Of a DNA stretch of 64,000 nt, positions 44,210 through 53,493 are shown one piece after another. The stretch spans positions 62,001 through 126,000 of the forward strand of contig JABTUJ010000001.1 in NCBI GenBank assembly GCA_015075445.1. Reading direction: 5' to 3'. How positions within the stretch are numbered: the first letter of the stretch is position 1; each line of letters begins with the position of its first letter. Under the pieces are notes generated by a model. The model saw only the letters and a list, made by a program, of their open reading frames with translations. It did no database searches and had not been told where the DNA came from. Source of the stretch: Verrucomicrobiales bacterium (lineage in GTDB: Bacteria > Verrucomicrobiota > Verrucomicrobiia > Limisphaerales > J093). A program made the translations under genes and the position numbers.

Positions 44210-46240
44210 CTACTCCGCGCGCCAGAGACGAAAGACGGCACCGCCGCGGCGGGCCACCGGCGCCGCGAGGCTTTCCTGCCGGAACCCCACGTCCTGCTGC
44301 CGCCACAGATCCCGGGTCCGGTACCGGCCTTCAAATCCGAGTGCTGGCCAGGTCGCCGTGACGGTCGCCGGAAACTCGCCCCGGTTGAACAGCCCCACCG
44401 CCTTCGAGCCGTCCGCGAGGTCCTTGACCATCGCAAAGGTCTCGTCGGCGAGCGGCACCACCCGGCCGCACTGCCCCAGGGGATCCTGGTTCACCTCGAT
44501 CAGCTCGGGGTTGCACAGCACGTTCACCGTGAATTCGTCCAGCCGCCCCATGTCGCCGCTGAAGAACAGCGGGGACGCCATCAGGCACCACAGCGACATG
44601 AAAGAGTATTGCTCGCTCGGCGTCAGCGGGCAGGGCCGTGGCTGGCCCATGCCGTGCGCATTCCCGATGTAGCCGATCTGGATGTAGTCGGGGTCGTTCC
44701 AGGCGCCGGGTCGCTGCCAGTCACGGTGTTCGGCGTTCTGGAGGGCCACTTCGAAAATGCGGTCCAGCTCGAAGCCCAGGTCGCCCGCCGTCCGCCAGGA
44801 ATGACCGCCCACCTCCGCGCCCCACTTCCAGACGTCGCCCATCCCGTACTGGCAGAGGTTGAGCACGATGTCCCGCGGCTGTTCCTGCAGCAGACGGCCC
44901 ATGAGCACATAGGGCTTCTTGAACTTCACCAGTTCCGGATCCGGATCCTTCGCCGCGATCTCGCCGTACGAGCACCAGTCGTACTTGAGCAGGTCGAACC
45001 CCCAGTCGGCGAACTGGCGGGCGTCGCGCGCTTCGTGCTGCCACGAACCGGCGAACCCGGCGCAGGTGCGGGGTCCGGGCGAGATGTAAGTCCCGGCCTT
45101 CAGACCGAGGCGATGAATGTGCTCCGTGAGCGCGTTCATGTCGGGAAAGTGCTTGTTCGGAAGGAGATTCCCCTCGGCATCACGATGCGGTCCGACGCGC
45201 AACGGATCGGCATGCTTGGCGGCGTTCATCCAGCAGTCGTCGATGCTGACGTATTGGTAGCCGACATCGGCCATGCCGCTGCTCACCATCACGTCGGCCG
45301 CCTCGCGCATGAGCCGGTCGGTGATGCGGTCGTAGTGGGTGTACCAGTGGTTCCAGCCCATCGTCGGAGTCAGGGCCAGCGTGTCTCCGGCCACAATCCG
45401 GAGCGTGCTCTGGGCGGTCCCATGCCGGTTGCGCGCGGAGAGGTTCACCACGTATTCGCCGCGGGCCGGGGCGGTGCCGCGCAGGATCCCGGTGTCCGCG
45501 TCGAGGGTCAGCCCGGCTGGGAGCGGGTTGGCTGTGAAGGTCATCGGGCGTTCGCCCTGGGCCGGGATGCGGAACAAAAAGGGATTCCCCGGCCGGCAAC
45601 CGGTCACGCGCGGGCTGTTGATCCGCGGGGCGGGCCCGGGTTTCGGGGTCAGGATCACCACGTCTTCGACCGGTGCCGGCACCGTCCGCGGGCGCGCACC
45701 GCTGACCAGGAACCGCGCCTGCGCCCAATTCGCGTGGTCGTAGCTGACCCCGTCGCCGGCGTCGGTCACGAGCAGCATGAGGCTGCGCACGCCGCGGACT
45801 TCGAGGTCCACGGTCTTGGCGGGTTGACCGCGCCGGAGGACGCCGGAGTCCCAGAGCTTGCGGCCATCGCCGGCGATCTGGAAAGCGAGGCTGGCACTGT
45901 CGCTTGTCGTCGCATCGTCCACGCCCACGACCGCCAGGAAGCGTTCGCTGCCCCCGACCAGATCCAGCCAGACCACGCTCCGCGCGTGCGTCCCCACGCC
46001 CCGCTCATAGGCCTGGCCGGCAATACTCAGGGTCTTCCCGGTCACGGAACGGTCCCGCTGCGCCTCCCCCCAGCTCTGCCGGAACATCGTCAGGTCGAGC
46101 TCGGACAGCCAGACGGTCTCCGCGGCTGACAGCGAGGCGGGCGCGGCGAACAGCAGGCTGGCGGACCAAAGGACCGTCGCGAACATCCCGGACACAGACC
46201 GGGACGGCGAGGGCGTCGAGGAAGGGCGAAGCGGGTTCAT
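44210..46240 (-). CDS. Exported alpha-galactosidase-like GH27 with NPCBM and Ig-like domains
   Basis: A 676-residue secreted enzyme. A signal peptide (VLWSASLLFAAPASLSA) is followed by an NPCBM carbohydrate-binding module (about 45-185: WLSELDLTMFRQSWGEAQRD, AYERGVGTHARSVVWLDL) and a putative Ig domain (INSPRVTGCRPGNPFLFRIP, LDADTGILRGTAPARGEYVV). The GH27 barrel begins LALTPTMGWNHWYTHYDR and contains VGYQYVSIDDCWM, the nucleophile Asp in DLLKYDWCSYG, and the probable acid Asp in WRTAGDLGF. The end is a beta-sandwich (VGLFNRGEFPATVTATWPAL). It should remove alpha-galactosyl residues from glycans in the periplasm or outside the cell. It diverges from the DUF11 gene. Confidence 0.9.
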   Translation of the reverse strand: MNPLRPSSTPSPSRSVSGMFATVLWSASLLFAAPASLSAAETVWLSELDLTMFRQSWGEAQRDRSVTGKTLSIAGQAYERGVGTHARSVVWLDLVGGSERFLAVVGVDDATTSDSASLAFQIAGDGRKLWDSGVLRRGQPAKTVDLEVRGVRSLMLLVTDAGDGVSYDHANWAQARFLVSGARPRTVPAPVEDVVILTPKPGPAPRINSPRVTGCRPGNPFLFRIPAQGERPMTFTANPLPAGLTLDADTGILRGTAPARGEYVVNLSARNRHGTAQSTLRIVAGDTLALTPTMGWNHWYTHYDRITDRLMREAADVMVSSGMADVGYQYVSIDDCWMNAAKHADPLRVGPHRDAEGNLLPNKHFPDMNALTEHIHRLGLKAGTYISPGPRTCAGFAGSWQHEARDARQFADWGFDLLKYDWCSYGEIAAKDPDPELVKFKKPYVLMGRLLQEQPRDIVLNLCQYGMGDVWKWGAEVGGHSWRTAGDLGFELDRIFEVALQNAEHRDWQRPGAWNDPDYIQIGYIGNAHGMGQPRPCPLTPSEQYSFMSLWCLMASPLFFSGDMGRLDEFTVNVLCNPELIEVNQDPLGQCGRVVPLADETFAMVKDLADGSKAVGLFNRGEFPATVTATWPALGFEGRYRTRDLWRQQDVGFRQESLAAPVARRGGAVFRLWRAE

Positions 46241-46402
46241 AGTCACAGCGGGCAAGTGTTCGGGTCATGAACCACCGGACGATGACTTGCGTCAAGCCCC
46301 GGCACCCGGAACCGGGTGAGGCGAAGGTCCTGCTGTGACGATCGCCGGTGGAGCGAAGGTGCATCTGATCCCCGGCTCCGCAGCCGCCCTGCCCGACCGG
46401 GC

Positions 46403-46423
46403 GTGCAGGCTGGAAGCCTGCAC
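46403..46423. repeat. Palindromic repeat family 3, copy 2
   Basis: GTGCAGGCTGGAAGCCTGCA plus C, a 21-bp palindrome apart from its three central bases, in the gap between the divergent GH27 and DUF11 genes. Reverse orientation relative to copies at 41841 and 60678. The rest of this 257-bp gap holds nothing recognisable. Confidence 0.75.
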
Positions 46424-46497
46424 CACCTTCTCCCGGCGAACCCGCCGCGCCGGAAAAACGCTGGCGCGGTCTCCCCCTCACAGGCACCCTTCGGCGC

Positions 46498-48324
46498 ATG
46501 CAGCCGCGCACCCTGCCCCGACGGCGTGCCGGCCGGACATCCGTCCCCGGTCTGCGCGCGTGGGTGGCCGCGTGGCTGCTGCTCACCCCGGGGACCGTAG
46601 CCAATGCTTCGGAGTCGGAGTCCCCCGACCCGCCCGAGCCCGATCGCCCGCCCGCCCCCGTTTTGACGCTGGCTTCGCGCCGTGACCTCGGCACGCGCGT
46701 AGCAGGGCAACTCCACGCACAGCCCGAGACCTCTTACCAGATCCTGCTCTGGACGGTTACCGGCTGCGGAGCCGACCGGCCCCCGGTCGATTTCCATCCC
46801 CTCGCCGAAATCGACGCCCCCACCGATGCCGCGGGCCACGGCGCCTTCCAACTCGTGCTCCCAATTCCGCTCAACGACACCCAGCAGATCGTCGCTCGCA
46901 CCCGGGATGCCACAGGCGCCACCTCCGACCTTTCCCACTGCCGTCCGGTCGAAGTGCAGATGACGTACTGGGAAGACGCCGTGCTCACCCTCGCCGGCCC
47001 CACCAATACCGCGGTCGTGGGCGAAGAGCTCACCTGCACGATCACGCTCGCCAACCGCAGTGAGGGCCCCGCCGGACCCCCCGCCCTGACCGGTCTCGAG
47101 GTCGAACTCGACCTGCCCGACCTCGTCGATTTCGTCCGCGCCTCTCCCGGAGCCGTCGTCGACGAAGGCCGCGTCCGGTTCCCCGACTTGACCCTGCCCC
47201 CCGACGGCGCGGAACCCCTGCGCGTGACCTTGCGTCCGCAGGTGGATGGCCCGCTGACCCTCACCGCGCGGGTGAATGATACCGGCCCCTACCAAGCGAA
47301 TAACCTCGCGTCCGTGACCGTGGAGGTCGCCGAACCGCCCACCGACCGCGCTGACCTCGCCCTCACGCTGACCGCCGCACCGGCGAACGCACGTGTCGGC
47401 ATGGCCTTGACCTGCACCGTGGTCGTGACCAACCAGGGCCCCGACGACGCCGGTGAGGTGATCGTGACGAACCGGTTGCCCACCGGTGTGTCTGTGCTGG
47501 AGGCCACCGCCACCCAGGGCCGGCCGGTGGTCACCGACGAACTGGTGGTCTGTCGCCTGGGCCTGATGACCAACGGAAGCTCCGCCCAACTCTCCCTGGT
47601 CCTGCAACCCCGCGTCGAAGGAGAACTCGCCCACGTGGCCTCCGTCTTTCCCACCGCGCCACGACCCGGCACGCCCGAGAACGGCACCCCGCCCCGCCTG
47701 AAGGACCCCAACCTCGAGAACAACGTCGCGACCAATCTCGTGCTCGTCGCCGAGGCCCGTCCCCTCGAACCGATGGGTTCACCCGCCTTCGACGCGCAGC
47801 GCGGGTGGTTCGAGCAGACCGTGCGGTTCACCCACGGCGGCCGGACGCGCCTGCCGGGCGTGCGTTTGTGGCTCGAGGGCCTGGCGGCCGACACGCTTGT
47901 CCTGAACCGCAGCGGCACAGAGAACGGCCGCCCGTATCTTCACCTGGGGCGTGCCGTGGCCGCGGGCGAAACGGTCGAGTTCATCGTCGAACTCTACCGC
48001 CCGGATCGCCAGCCGGTGCCGACCCCGCTCTACGAAGCGGCCGGACACGCCGGAGGTGGCGCGGATGTCTCGCCCGATCCCGGACGTCCGCCTCTCGTGG
48101 TCAAGGCGACCCTCGAACAACCGGGATTGCGCCTGGACTGGAACCCACTGCCCTCCCGCCGTTACCTCGTGCAGTCCCGCGTCTCGATCTCCGACTGTTG
48201 GCGCACCTCGGCCCCCAGCCTAACCACAACGTCCGACCACCTGAGCTGGCGGGATCGTGTCGCGATGGCGAACCCGGCCCCCACTCCCTCCAGCCGCTTC
48301 TACCGTGTGCTTGAACTGCCTTGA
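46498..48324 (+). CDS. Exported DUF11-repeat surface protein
   Basis: A 608-residue exported protein with a signal peptide (RAWVAAWLLLTPGTVANAS). It carries two DUF11-type beta-sandwich repeats: DAVLTLAGPTNTAVVGEELT with VDFVRASPGAVVDEGRVRF, and ADLALTLTAAPANARVGMAL with VTNRLPTGVSVLEATATQG and the closing ENNVATNLVLV. A region before them (LASRRDLGTRVAGQLHAQPE) is another beta domain. The C-terminus SSRFYRVLELP ends as many verrucomicrobial exported proteins do. Such proteins usually form stalks or adhesins on the cell surface. The stop is about 30 bp before the outer-membrane barrel gene, so they may be cotranscribed. Confidence 0.8.
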   Translation: MQPRTLPRRRAGRTSVPGLRAWVAAWLLLTPGTVANASESESPDPPEPDRPPAPVLTLASRRDLGTRVAGQLHAQPETSYQILLWTVTGCGADRPPVDFHPLAEIDAPTDAAGHGAFQLVLPIPLNDTQQIVARTRDATGATSDLSHCRPVEVQMTYWEDAVLTLAGPTNTAVVGEELTCTITLANRSEGPAGPPALTGLEVELDLPDLVDFVRASPGAVVDEGRVRFPDLTLPPDGAEPLRVTLRPQVDGPLTLTARVNDTGPYQANNLASVTVEVAEPPTDRADLALTLTAAPANARVGMALTCTVVVTNQGPDDAGEVIVTNRLPTGVSVLEATATQGRPVVTDELVVCRLGLMTNGSSAQLSLVLQPRVEGELAHVASVFPTAPRPGTPENGTPPRLKDPNLENNVATNLVLVAEARPLEPMGSPAFDAQRGWFEQTVRFTHGGRTRLPGVRLWLEGLAADTLVLNRSGTENGRPYLHLGRAVAAGETVEFIVELYRPDRQPVPTPLYEAAGHAGGGADVSPDPGRPPLVVKATLEQPGLRLDWNPLPSRRYLVQSRVSISDCWRTSAPSLTTTSDHLSWRDRVAMANPAPTPSSRFYRVLELP

Positions 48325-48353
48325 AACCTGAACCTCAGACACCCCCTGGCTCC

Positions 48354-49394
48354 ATGACCCAACGTTCCTCTGTCCCCGTCTCGGTCTCCGTCTCCCTCCT
48401 CGCCGCCCTGGCGGCTGTCCCGGCGCTCGAAGCCGGCGACCCCATCGAACAACCCAACCGGCTCACTTTCGGGCCCCGCGTCGGGTTCAACGTTCGCGCC
48501 GGGTTCAGCAGTGCGCTGACCTCCCCAGCGGCGCAGCCGGGACCGCCCACGGGCGGGGGCCTGGACCGCTTGTACGATGACGGTTATGTCCGCGTTGACA
48601 GCAGCGGCAACGCTGAGGGGAAGACCTGGTACTGGGGCTACGACCAGGCGGCGCAGGTCGACCTGGCCGGCGATGCCCTCCGCTTAAGCGCCATGACCAG
48701 CGTCGGCCAAACCCCCGAACGCGAGGTCACCGGCGATCCCTACGTCGGCGGGGAACTCACCTACACGCGGTACTTGTTCGAGTGGGGCCGGGCACACTGG
48801 GGTTTCGAGTTGGGCGGGTCCTTCATGCCCCTCGAAATCAAGGACAGCTCGCCGCTGAATGGTCTGCTGACGTCCGTCACGGACGCGTTCAGCCTCGGCG
48901 GGGTGGTCCCTCCCGCCGCCCCGTATCGCGGGACGTTCGAAGGGCCCGGGCCCGTCATCGGCGACACCCCGACACGCACCACGTTCGACCGCCAGGTCAG
49001 CTACGCGGGCGAACGCAAGATCGAGACCATGGCCGTCGGCCTCCGCCTCGGACCCAGCCTCGATGTCTCCATGGGCAAGCCGCTCTCCCTCCAGATCAGC
49101 GGGGGCCTGCACGTCCTCTACGCCGACTCGGACTATACGTTCAACGAAAACGTCGTCCGCGCGGAAGGCGGAACCCTCCGGTCGCAGTCCGGCTCGGTCT
49201 CGCAACAAGACTGGATCTTCGGGGCGTATGTTCGCGGACAGATCCTGCTCGCCCTCTCCCGCAGCGTGGGCATCGTCGCCAGCGTCGAATACCTCATGAC
49301 CGACACCATCGAGTTCGAGACCGCCGGCCATCGCGCTCGTCTGGATTTCAGCGAGTCGTTCGGCTGCACCGCCGGTCTGGCCTGGACGTTCTAA
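48354..49394 (+). CDS. Outer-membrane beta-barrel protein
   Basis: A 346-residue protein starting MTQRSSVPVSVSVSLLAALA, a signal peptide. Alternating hydrophobic strands fit a barrel: LTFGPRVGFNVRAGFSSAL, YVGGELTYTRYLFEWGRAHW, TMAVGLRLGPSLDVSMGKPL, LQISGGLHVLYADSDYTFN, DWIFGAYVRGQILLALS. The last residue is Phe (CTAGLAWTF), the usual signal for barrel insertion. The frame is open from a TTG at 48321 that overlaps the previous stop; the ATG at 48354 is preferred because the signal peptide follows directly. The cargo or function is unknown. It may partner the DUF11 protein. Confidence 0.75.
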   Translation: MTQRSSVPVSVSVSLLAALAAVPALEAGDPIEQPNRLTFGPRVGFNVRAGFSSALTSPAAQPGPPTGGGLDRLYDDGYVRVDSSGNAEGKTWYWGYDQAAQVDLAGDALRLSAMTSVGQTPEREVTGDPYVGGELTYTRYLFEWGRAHWGFELGGSFMPLEIKDSSPLNGLLTSVTDAFSLGGVVPPAAPYRGTFEGPGPVIGDTPTRTTFDRQVSYAGERKIETMAVGLRLGPSLDVSMGKPLSLQISGGLHVLYADSDYTFNENVVRAEGGTLRSQSGSVSQQDWIFGAYVRGQILLALSRSVGIVASVEYLMTDTIEFETAGHRARLDFSESFGCTAGLAWTF

Positions 49395-49414
49395 CCCCCT
49401 TCCCAAACTCGCCC

Positions 49415-49483
49415 GTAGGCGCCGACGTCAGGAGGCGAGGTCGAGGAAGCCCGGGCCGCTTCGCCTCCTCACGTCGGCGCCTG
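49415..49483. repeat. Palindromic repeat family 1, copy D
   Basis: Left arm GTAGGCGCCGACGTCAGGAG (from 49415) and right arm CGCCTCCTCACGTCGGCG (from 49462). It lies between convergent genes, and its right arm encodes the last residues (RQAPT) and stop codon of the ROK gene. Confidence 0.85.
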
Positions 49484-50413
49484 CCGCGAGTCGGAAACCA
49501 CCGCGCTGGCCGCTGCCAACAGCGCCCCCACCGGGACCGCATCCTCCGCCAACCCCGCCAATCGAACCTCCGGGCCGGGCTGGAAAGCCTCCATCACGAA
49601 ACCGGGTAACGCGGCCGCCACCGCCGCCCGCAGCGGTTCTCCCAACAGCGACAGGCCTCCGCCCACCACGATCACCGCCGGGTGAAGGAGATGCACGGCG
49701 TGCGACAGGCCAAACGCCAGATCCCGCGCCGTCTCCTCGAGCAGTCCCCGCGCCGCGGGATCCCCGGCCGCCAGCGCCGTCCCCAGGTGCCGGGCTTCCC
49801 CGCCCGACGTCCCCGCCGTCAACCGCGCCAGCATCCCTCCCCGCTCAGCGGCTGCCAGCCCGCGAATGCGACGGTCCACGGCCCACCCCGCGCACCGCGA
49901 CTCGACCGTCGTCCCTGCCCGGTCCAGCCGGACATGGCCCAACTCGACCTCCCCCGGCGTGGCCCCATGGTAAATCCGCCCGTCCACGACCAGGCCGCCC
50001 CCCACACCGCTCCCCAGCGTCACGTACAGCACCGGATCGTGCCCCTGCCCGGCACCGCGTCGGGCCTCCCCCAGCGCGGCCACGTTCGCGTCATTGTCCA
50101 CCGTCACCGGCAAGCCGCTCAACTCGCGCAGCCAATCGCCCAGCGGGAAGTCCGACCATCCCACCACGTGGTGCGAACAACAAACCCGGCCCGTGCGCCA
50201 GTCCACGGGCCCGCCGTACCCCACCCCCATGCCGCGCAGCGACGGATGGGGACGAAACCGTTCGAGCGTGGCGGCGATGTGCCGGCGTATCCCCGCCCCC
50301 CCTTCCTCCGCTTCGACGCCGAACCGGAAACGGTCGTGGATCACGCCGTCCGCGTCGCCCACCACCACTTGCAGCTTGGTGCCGCCGATTTCGATGCCGA
50401 GGTACAAGACCAA
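49469..50413 (-). CDS. ROK-family sugar kinase or regulator, zinc motif diverged
   Basis: A 314-residue ROK protein. ATP-binding starts YLGIEIGGTKLQVVVGD; the central motif VTVDNDANVAALGEARRGAG and YVTLGSGVGGGLVVDGRIYH are typical of glucokinase-like ROK enzymes, as is GEVELGHVRLD. The zinc motif that normally follows (C-x-C-G-x-x-G-C) is reduced to a single Cys in ESRCAGWAVD, so metal binding may be lost. No N-terminal DNA-binding domain is present, so a kinase is more likely than a repressor. The start appears to be TTG (50413). The C-terminal five residues come from a repeat element. Confidence 0.85.
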   Translation of the reverse strand: MVLYLGIEIGGTKLQVVVGDADGVIHDRFRFGVEAEEGGAGIRRHIAATLERFRPHPSLRGMGVGYGGPVDWRTGRVCCSHHVVGWSDFPLGDWLRELSGLPVTVDNDANVAALGEARRGAGQGHDPVLYVTLGSGVGGGLVVDGRIYHGATPGEVELGHVRLDRAGTTVESRCAGWAVDRRIRGLAAAERGGMLARLTAGTSGGEARHLGTALAAGDPAARGLLEETARDLAFGLSHAVHLLHPAVIVVGGGLSLLGEPLRAAVAAALPGFVMEAFQPGPEVRLAGLAEDAVPVGALLAAASAVVSDSRQAPT

Positions 50414-50718
50414 AGAAATGGGCCGGATGGAGATCCGGCCCGTTCTGAGAACAATGTCTCTGCTCGATGCGGCGCCGCAGACTTACGCCTCACTGCACAC
50501 ACGGAATCCTGCGTATTTGCATCGCAACTGCGCCGTCACTTTACCCCTTCCTCCCCTCCCCACCAGTCACCAGAACTGGGGACAGACCCCGCGAGCCGCA
50601 GGCCCGACACCGGATTTCTGCTTGTCAGTCGTCGCCCTCCCCCCGAACTTGACCGCCGCAGGGGTTGACCGGCGGGCTCAACCCGTCGGTCGCAGCCCCG
50701 GCGAGCGGACCTGAACGT
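50414..50718. other. Intergenic region between ROK gene and E2 gene
   Basis: About 305 bp between two divergent genes. It holds a perfect 9-bp hairpin GGGCCGGAT-GGAG-ATCCGGCCC (50420-50441) and the short palindrome GTTCTGAGAAC (50442-50452). On the minus strand the hairpin lies directly upstream of the ROK start, where it could hinder translation. Nothing else is recognised. Confidence 0.6.
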
Positions 50719-52050
50719 ATGGATGTCAAACTCCCCAAACTGGGCGAAGGCGCAGACTCCGGTGTGGTCGTCAGCGTGTTCGTCAAGGCCGGCGACACAA
50801 TCAAGAAAGAGCAGGCGATTCTCGAACTCGAAAACGAGAAGGCCGTCGCTTCCATCCCGTCGCCCGCCGCCGGAACCATCTCGCAGGTCTTCGTCAAACC
50901 CGGCGACAAGGTCAGTGTCGGCCAACGCCTGGTCGCGCTCGATTCCGGCAGCGGCGGTGCCACCGCCCCGGCCACGGAGGAGACCCGCCCGGCCGAACCC
51001 AAGTCGGCCCCGACCGCCAAGGCCCGTCCCGCCCGCACCGCCAAATCTGAACCCGAACCCGAGCCCGCATCCGAGCCGGCGGAGGATGCCGAGCCGGCCG
51101 AAGTCGAAGAAGACGAAGCCGCGCCGGTTTCCGCCCACCCGCCCGCGGCTTCCCCGAGCCTGCGGCGTCTGGCCAAGGACCTTGGGATCGACCTCGCCCG
51201 GGTCCGGGGCAGTGAGCGCGGCGGCCGGATCGTGATGGCGGACCTCCGCAGCTACATCCAGCGGCTCCAGCGCCTGGCCGCCCAGGCCGGCCGCGGCGAC
51301 CGGCGCCCCGCCCGGCCACGCGCCGAGGCCGTCGATTTTTCCCAGTGGGGCCCCGTGAGCGTGAAGCCCCTCTCGCCCCTGCGCCAGACCATCGCCCGTC
51401 GCATGGCCGAGAGTTGGGAGACGGTGCCGCGCGTCACCCAGTTCGACGAGGCGGACGTCACGCGGTTGGGCGAACTGCGGAAGCAGCACCTCGAAGCCTA
51501 CCAGCAGAAGGGCACGAAGCTCACCCTCACCCCCTTCGTGATCAAGGCGGTCGCCAACACCCTGCTGAAACACCCCACCCTGAACGCCAGCCTGGACCCC
51601 AGCGGCGAGAGTCTCGTCCTCAAGTCCTACTACCACCTCGGCCTCGCCGTGGACACCGAGGCCGGCCTCATGGTGCCCGTGATCCGGGATGCCGACAAAA
51701 AGGCGCTGGTCGAGCTCTCCCGCGAGATCGAGGCGCTGGCCCAGAAGGCCCGCGAACGCAAACTCACCGCCGAGGACATGAAGGGCGGCACGTTCACGAT
51801 TTCCAACCAGGGCGGCATCGGCGGCGCCCACTTCACCCCGATCCTCAACCTGCCCGAGGTGGCCATCCTCGGCGTGGGACGCGGCGCCGTGAAGCCCGTG
51901 TGGCGCGAGGGCCGCGTCGAGCCGCGCACCCTCATGCCGCTGGCGTTGTCGTATGACCACCGCGTGATCGACGGCGGCACCGCCGCCCGGTTCATCACCG
52001 ACCTGGTCAAGGAGCTCGAACAGTTCGCCGAGTCGCTTGTGAAGCTTTGA
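50719..52050 (+). CDS. 2-oxoacid dehydrogenase E2 (dihydrolipoamide acyltransferase)
   Basis: A 443-residue E2 core component of a pyruvate or related dehydrogenase complex. One lipoyl domain (residues 1-76) has the lipoylated Lys41 in LELENEKAVAS. An Ala/Pro/Glu-rich linker leads to the E3/E1-binding domain (SPSLRRLAKDLGIDLARVRG). The catalytic domain carries VPRVTQFDEADVTRLGELRK and the active-site motif SYDHRVIDGGTAARF. The ATG at 50719 gives the usual lipoyl-domain start. The E3 gene begins 2 bp after the stop. No E1 genes are in the window; they probably lie elsewhere. Acetyl-CoA formation is the most likely role, but branched-chain or 2-oxoglutarate complexes cannot be ruled out. Confidence 0.9.
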   Translation: MDVKLPKLGEGADSGVVVSVFVKAGDTIKKEQAILELENEKAVASIPSPAAGTISQVFVKPGDKVSVGQRLVALDSGSGGATAPATEETRPAEPKSAPTAKARPARTAKSEPEPEPASEPAEDAEPAEVEEDEAAPVSAHPPAASPSLRRLAKDLGIDLARVRGSERGGRIVMADLRSYIQRLQRLAAQAGRGDRRPARPRAEAVDFSQWGPVSVKPLSPLRQTIARRMAESWETVPRVTQFDEADVTRLGELRKQHLEAYQQKGTKLTLTPFVIKAVANTLLKHPTLNASLDPSGESLVLKSYYHLGLAVDTEAGLMVPVIRDADKKALVELSREIEALAQKARERKLTAEDMKGGTFTISNQGGIGGAHFTPILNLPEVAILGVGRGAVKPVWREGRVEPRTLMPLALSYDHRVIDGGTAARFITDLVKELEQFAESLVKL

Positions 52051-52052
52051 AG

Positions 52053-53477
52053 ATGGAACCCATCCAGACTGACCTCGTCGTCGTGGGCGCCGGCCCCGGC
52101 GGATACACCGCGGCCTTCTACGCCGCCGACCTGGACCAGAAAGTCGTGCTGGTCGAACGCGAACCCCGCCTCGGCGGCGTGTGCCTCAACTGCGGGTGCA
52201 TCCCGTCCAAGGCCCTCCTCCACGCCGCCCACACCCTCAATGTCGCCCGCGAGGCCAGCCATTGGGGCCTCGACTTCGGCGAGCCGCGCGTCGACCTGAA
52301 CCGCCTCCGCGCCTGGAAGGAGTCCATCCTCCAGAAGCTCGGCAACGGCGTCAGCCAGCTCGCCCAGCGCCGTCAGGTCCAGGTCCTCACCGGCCGGGCC
52401 TACTTCGAGGACTCCACCACGCTCCGCATCGAGACCGCCGCGGGACAGCAGTTCGTCAAGTACCAGAAGGCGATCGTCGCCACCGGCTCGAAGGCCGCCA
52501 TGCCGAAGGCCTTTGACCTCGGCAACCCGCGCATCATGACCTCGACCGAGGCGCTCGACGTCGAGGAAATCCCCCCGAAACTCCTGGTGGTGGGCGGCGG
52601 TTACATCGGCATGGAGCTGGGCACCGTCTACGCCACGCTCGGCAGCCAGGTCGTCGTCGTCGAGGCGGCGGAGAACATCCTCACCGGCGCCGACCCCGAC
52701 CTGGCCCGGCCCATCGCCAACCGCGCCGCCCAGCGCTTCAAGGAAATCCGCACCCGCGCCAAGGTCCTCGACATGGCCACCAAAGGGCCCCAGATCCGCG
52801 TCGTGCTCGAGTGGAACGGCGAACGCCTCGAGGAGCTCTACGACCGCGTCCTCGTCTCCGTCGGCCGCGTCCCCAACGCCGACGACCTCGGCCTCGAGAA
52901 CACCCGCGTCACCCGCGATGACAAGGGCTTCATCGAGGTGGACGAGTACCAGCAGACGCAGGACCCCGCCATCCTTGCCATCGGCGACATCGCCGGCGGC
53001 GTGCTGCTCGCCCACAAGGCCTCCCGCGAAGCCCGCATCGCCGTGGAACGGATCCTCGGCGAATCCGCCACGGCCGAGGACTTCATCATCCCCGCCGTCG
53101 TGTTCACCGACCCCGAACTCGCCTGGTGCGGCGTCACCGAGGCCGAGGCGCGGGCCAAAGGGCTCGAGGTCGAGGTGGTCAAATTCCCCTGGTCCGCCTC
53201 CGGCCGCGCCCTCACCTTCGACCGTCCCGATGGCATGACCAAGCTGGTCGTGGATCCGGGAACCGAGCGCGTGCTCGGCGTGGGGATTGTTGGCCACGGC
53301 GCCGGCGAACTCATCGCCGAAGGGGTCGTGGCCATCGAGATGGGCGCCACCGCGATGGACCTCGCCCTCTCGGTGCATCCTCACCCGACGCTTTCCGAGA
53401 CGATGATGGAGTGCGCCGAGGTCTTCTACGGCCACGCCACCCACGCCATCGCCCGGCGACGGAAGCGGGAGGCGTAG
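52053..53477 (+). CDS. lpdA: Dihydrolipoamide dehydrogenase (E3)
   Basis: A 474-residue flavoprotein disulfide reductase that reoxidises the lipoyl arm of E2. FAD motif VVVGAGPGGYTAAFYAADL (from residue 9); redox-active disulfide C44/C49 in GGVCLNCGCIPSK, with an extra Cys47 between them. NAD motif LLVVGGGYIGMELGTVYATL; second FAD motif ILAIGDIAGG; C-terminal active-site His-Glu pair in VHPHPTLSETMME. It is coupled to the E2 gene. Length is normal. The convergent spermidine-synthase-like gene ends 16 bp away. Confidence 0.96.
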   Translation: MEPIQTDLVVVGAGPGGYTAAFYAADLDQKVVLVEREPRLGGVCLNCGCIPSKALLHAAHTLNVAREASHWGLDFGEPRVDLNRLRAWKESILQKLGNGVSQLAQRRQVQVLTGRAYFEDSTTLRIETAAGQQFVKYQKAIVATGSKAAMPKAFDLGNPRIMTSTEALDVEEIPPKLLVVGGGYIGMELGTVYATLGSQVVVVEAAENILTGADPDLARPIANRAAQRFKEIRTRAKVLDMATKGPQIRVVLEWNGERLEELYDRVLVSVGRVPNADDLGLENTRVTRDDKGFIEVDEYQQTQDPAILAIGDIAGGVLLAHKASREARIAVERILGESATAEDFIIPAVVFTDPELAWCGVTEAEARAKGLEVEVVKFPWSASGRALTFDRPDGMTKLVVDPGTERVLGVGIVGHGAGELIAEGVVAIEMGATAMDLALSVHPHPTLSETMMECAEVFYGHATHAIARRRKREA

Positions 53478-53493
53478 GCCCTCCAAGTCCTCA

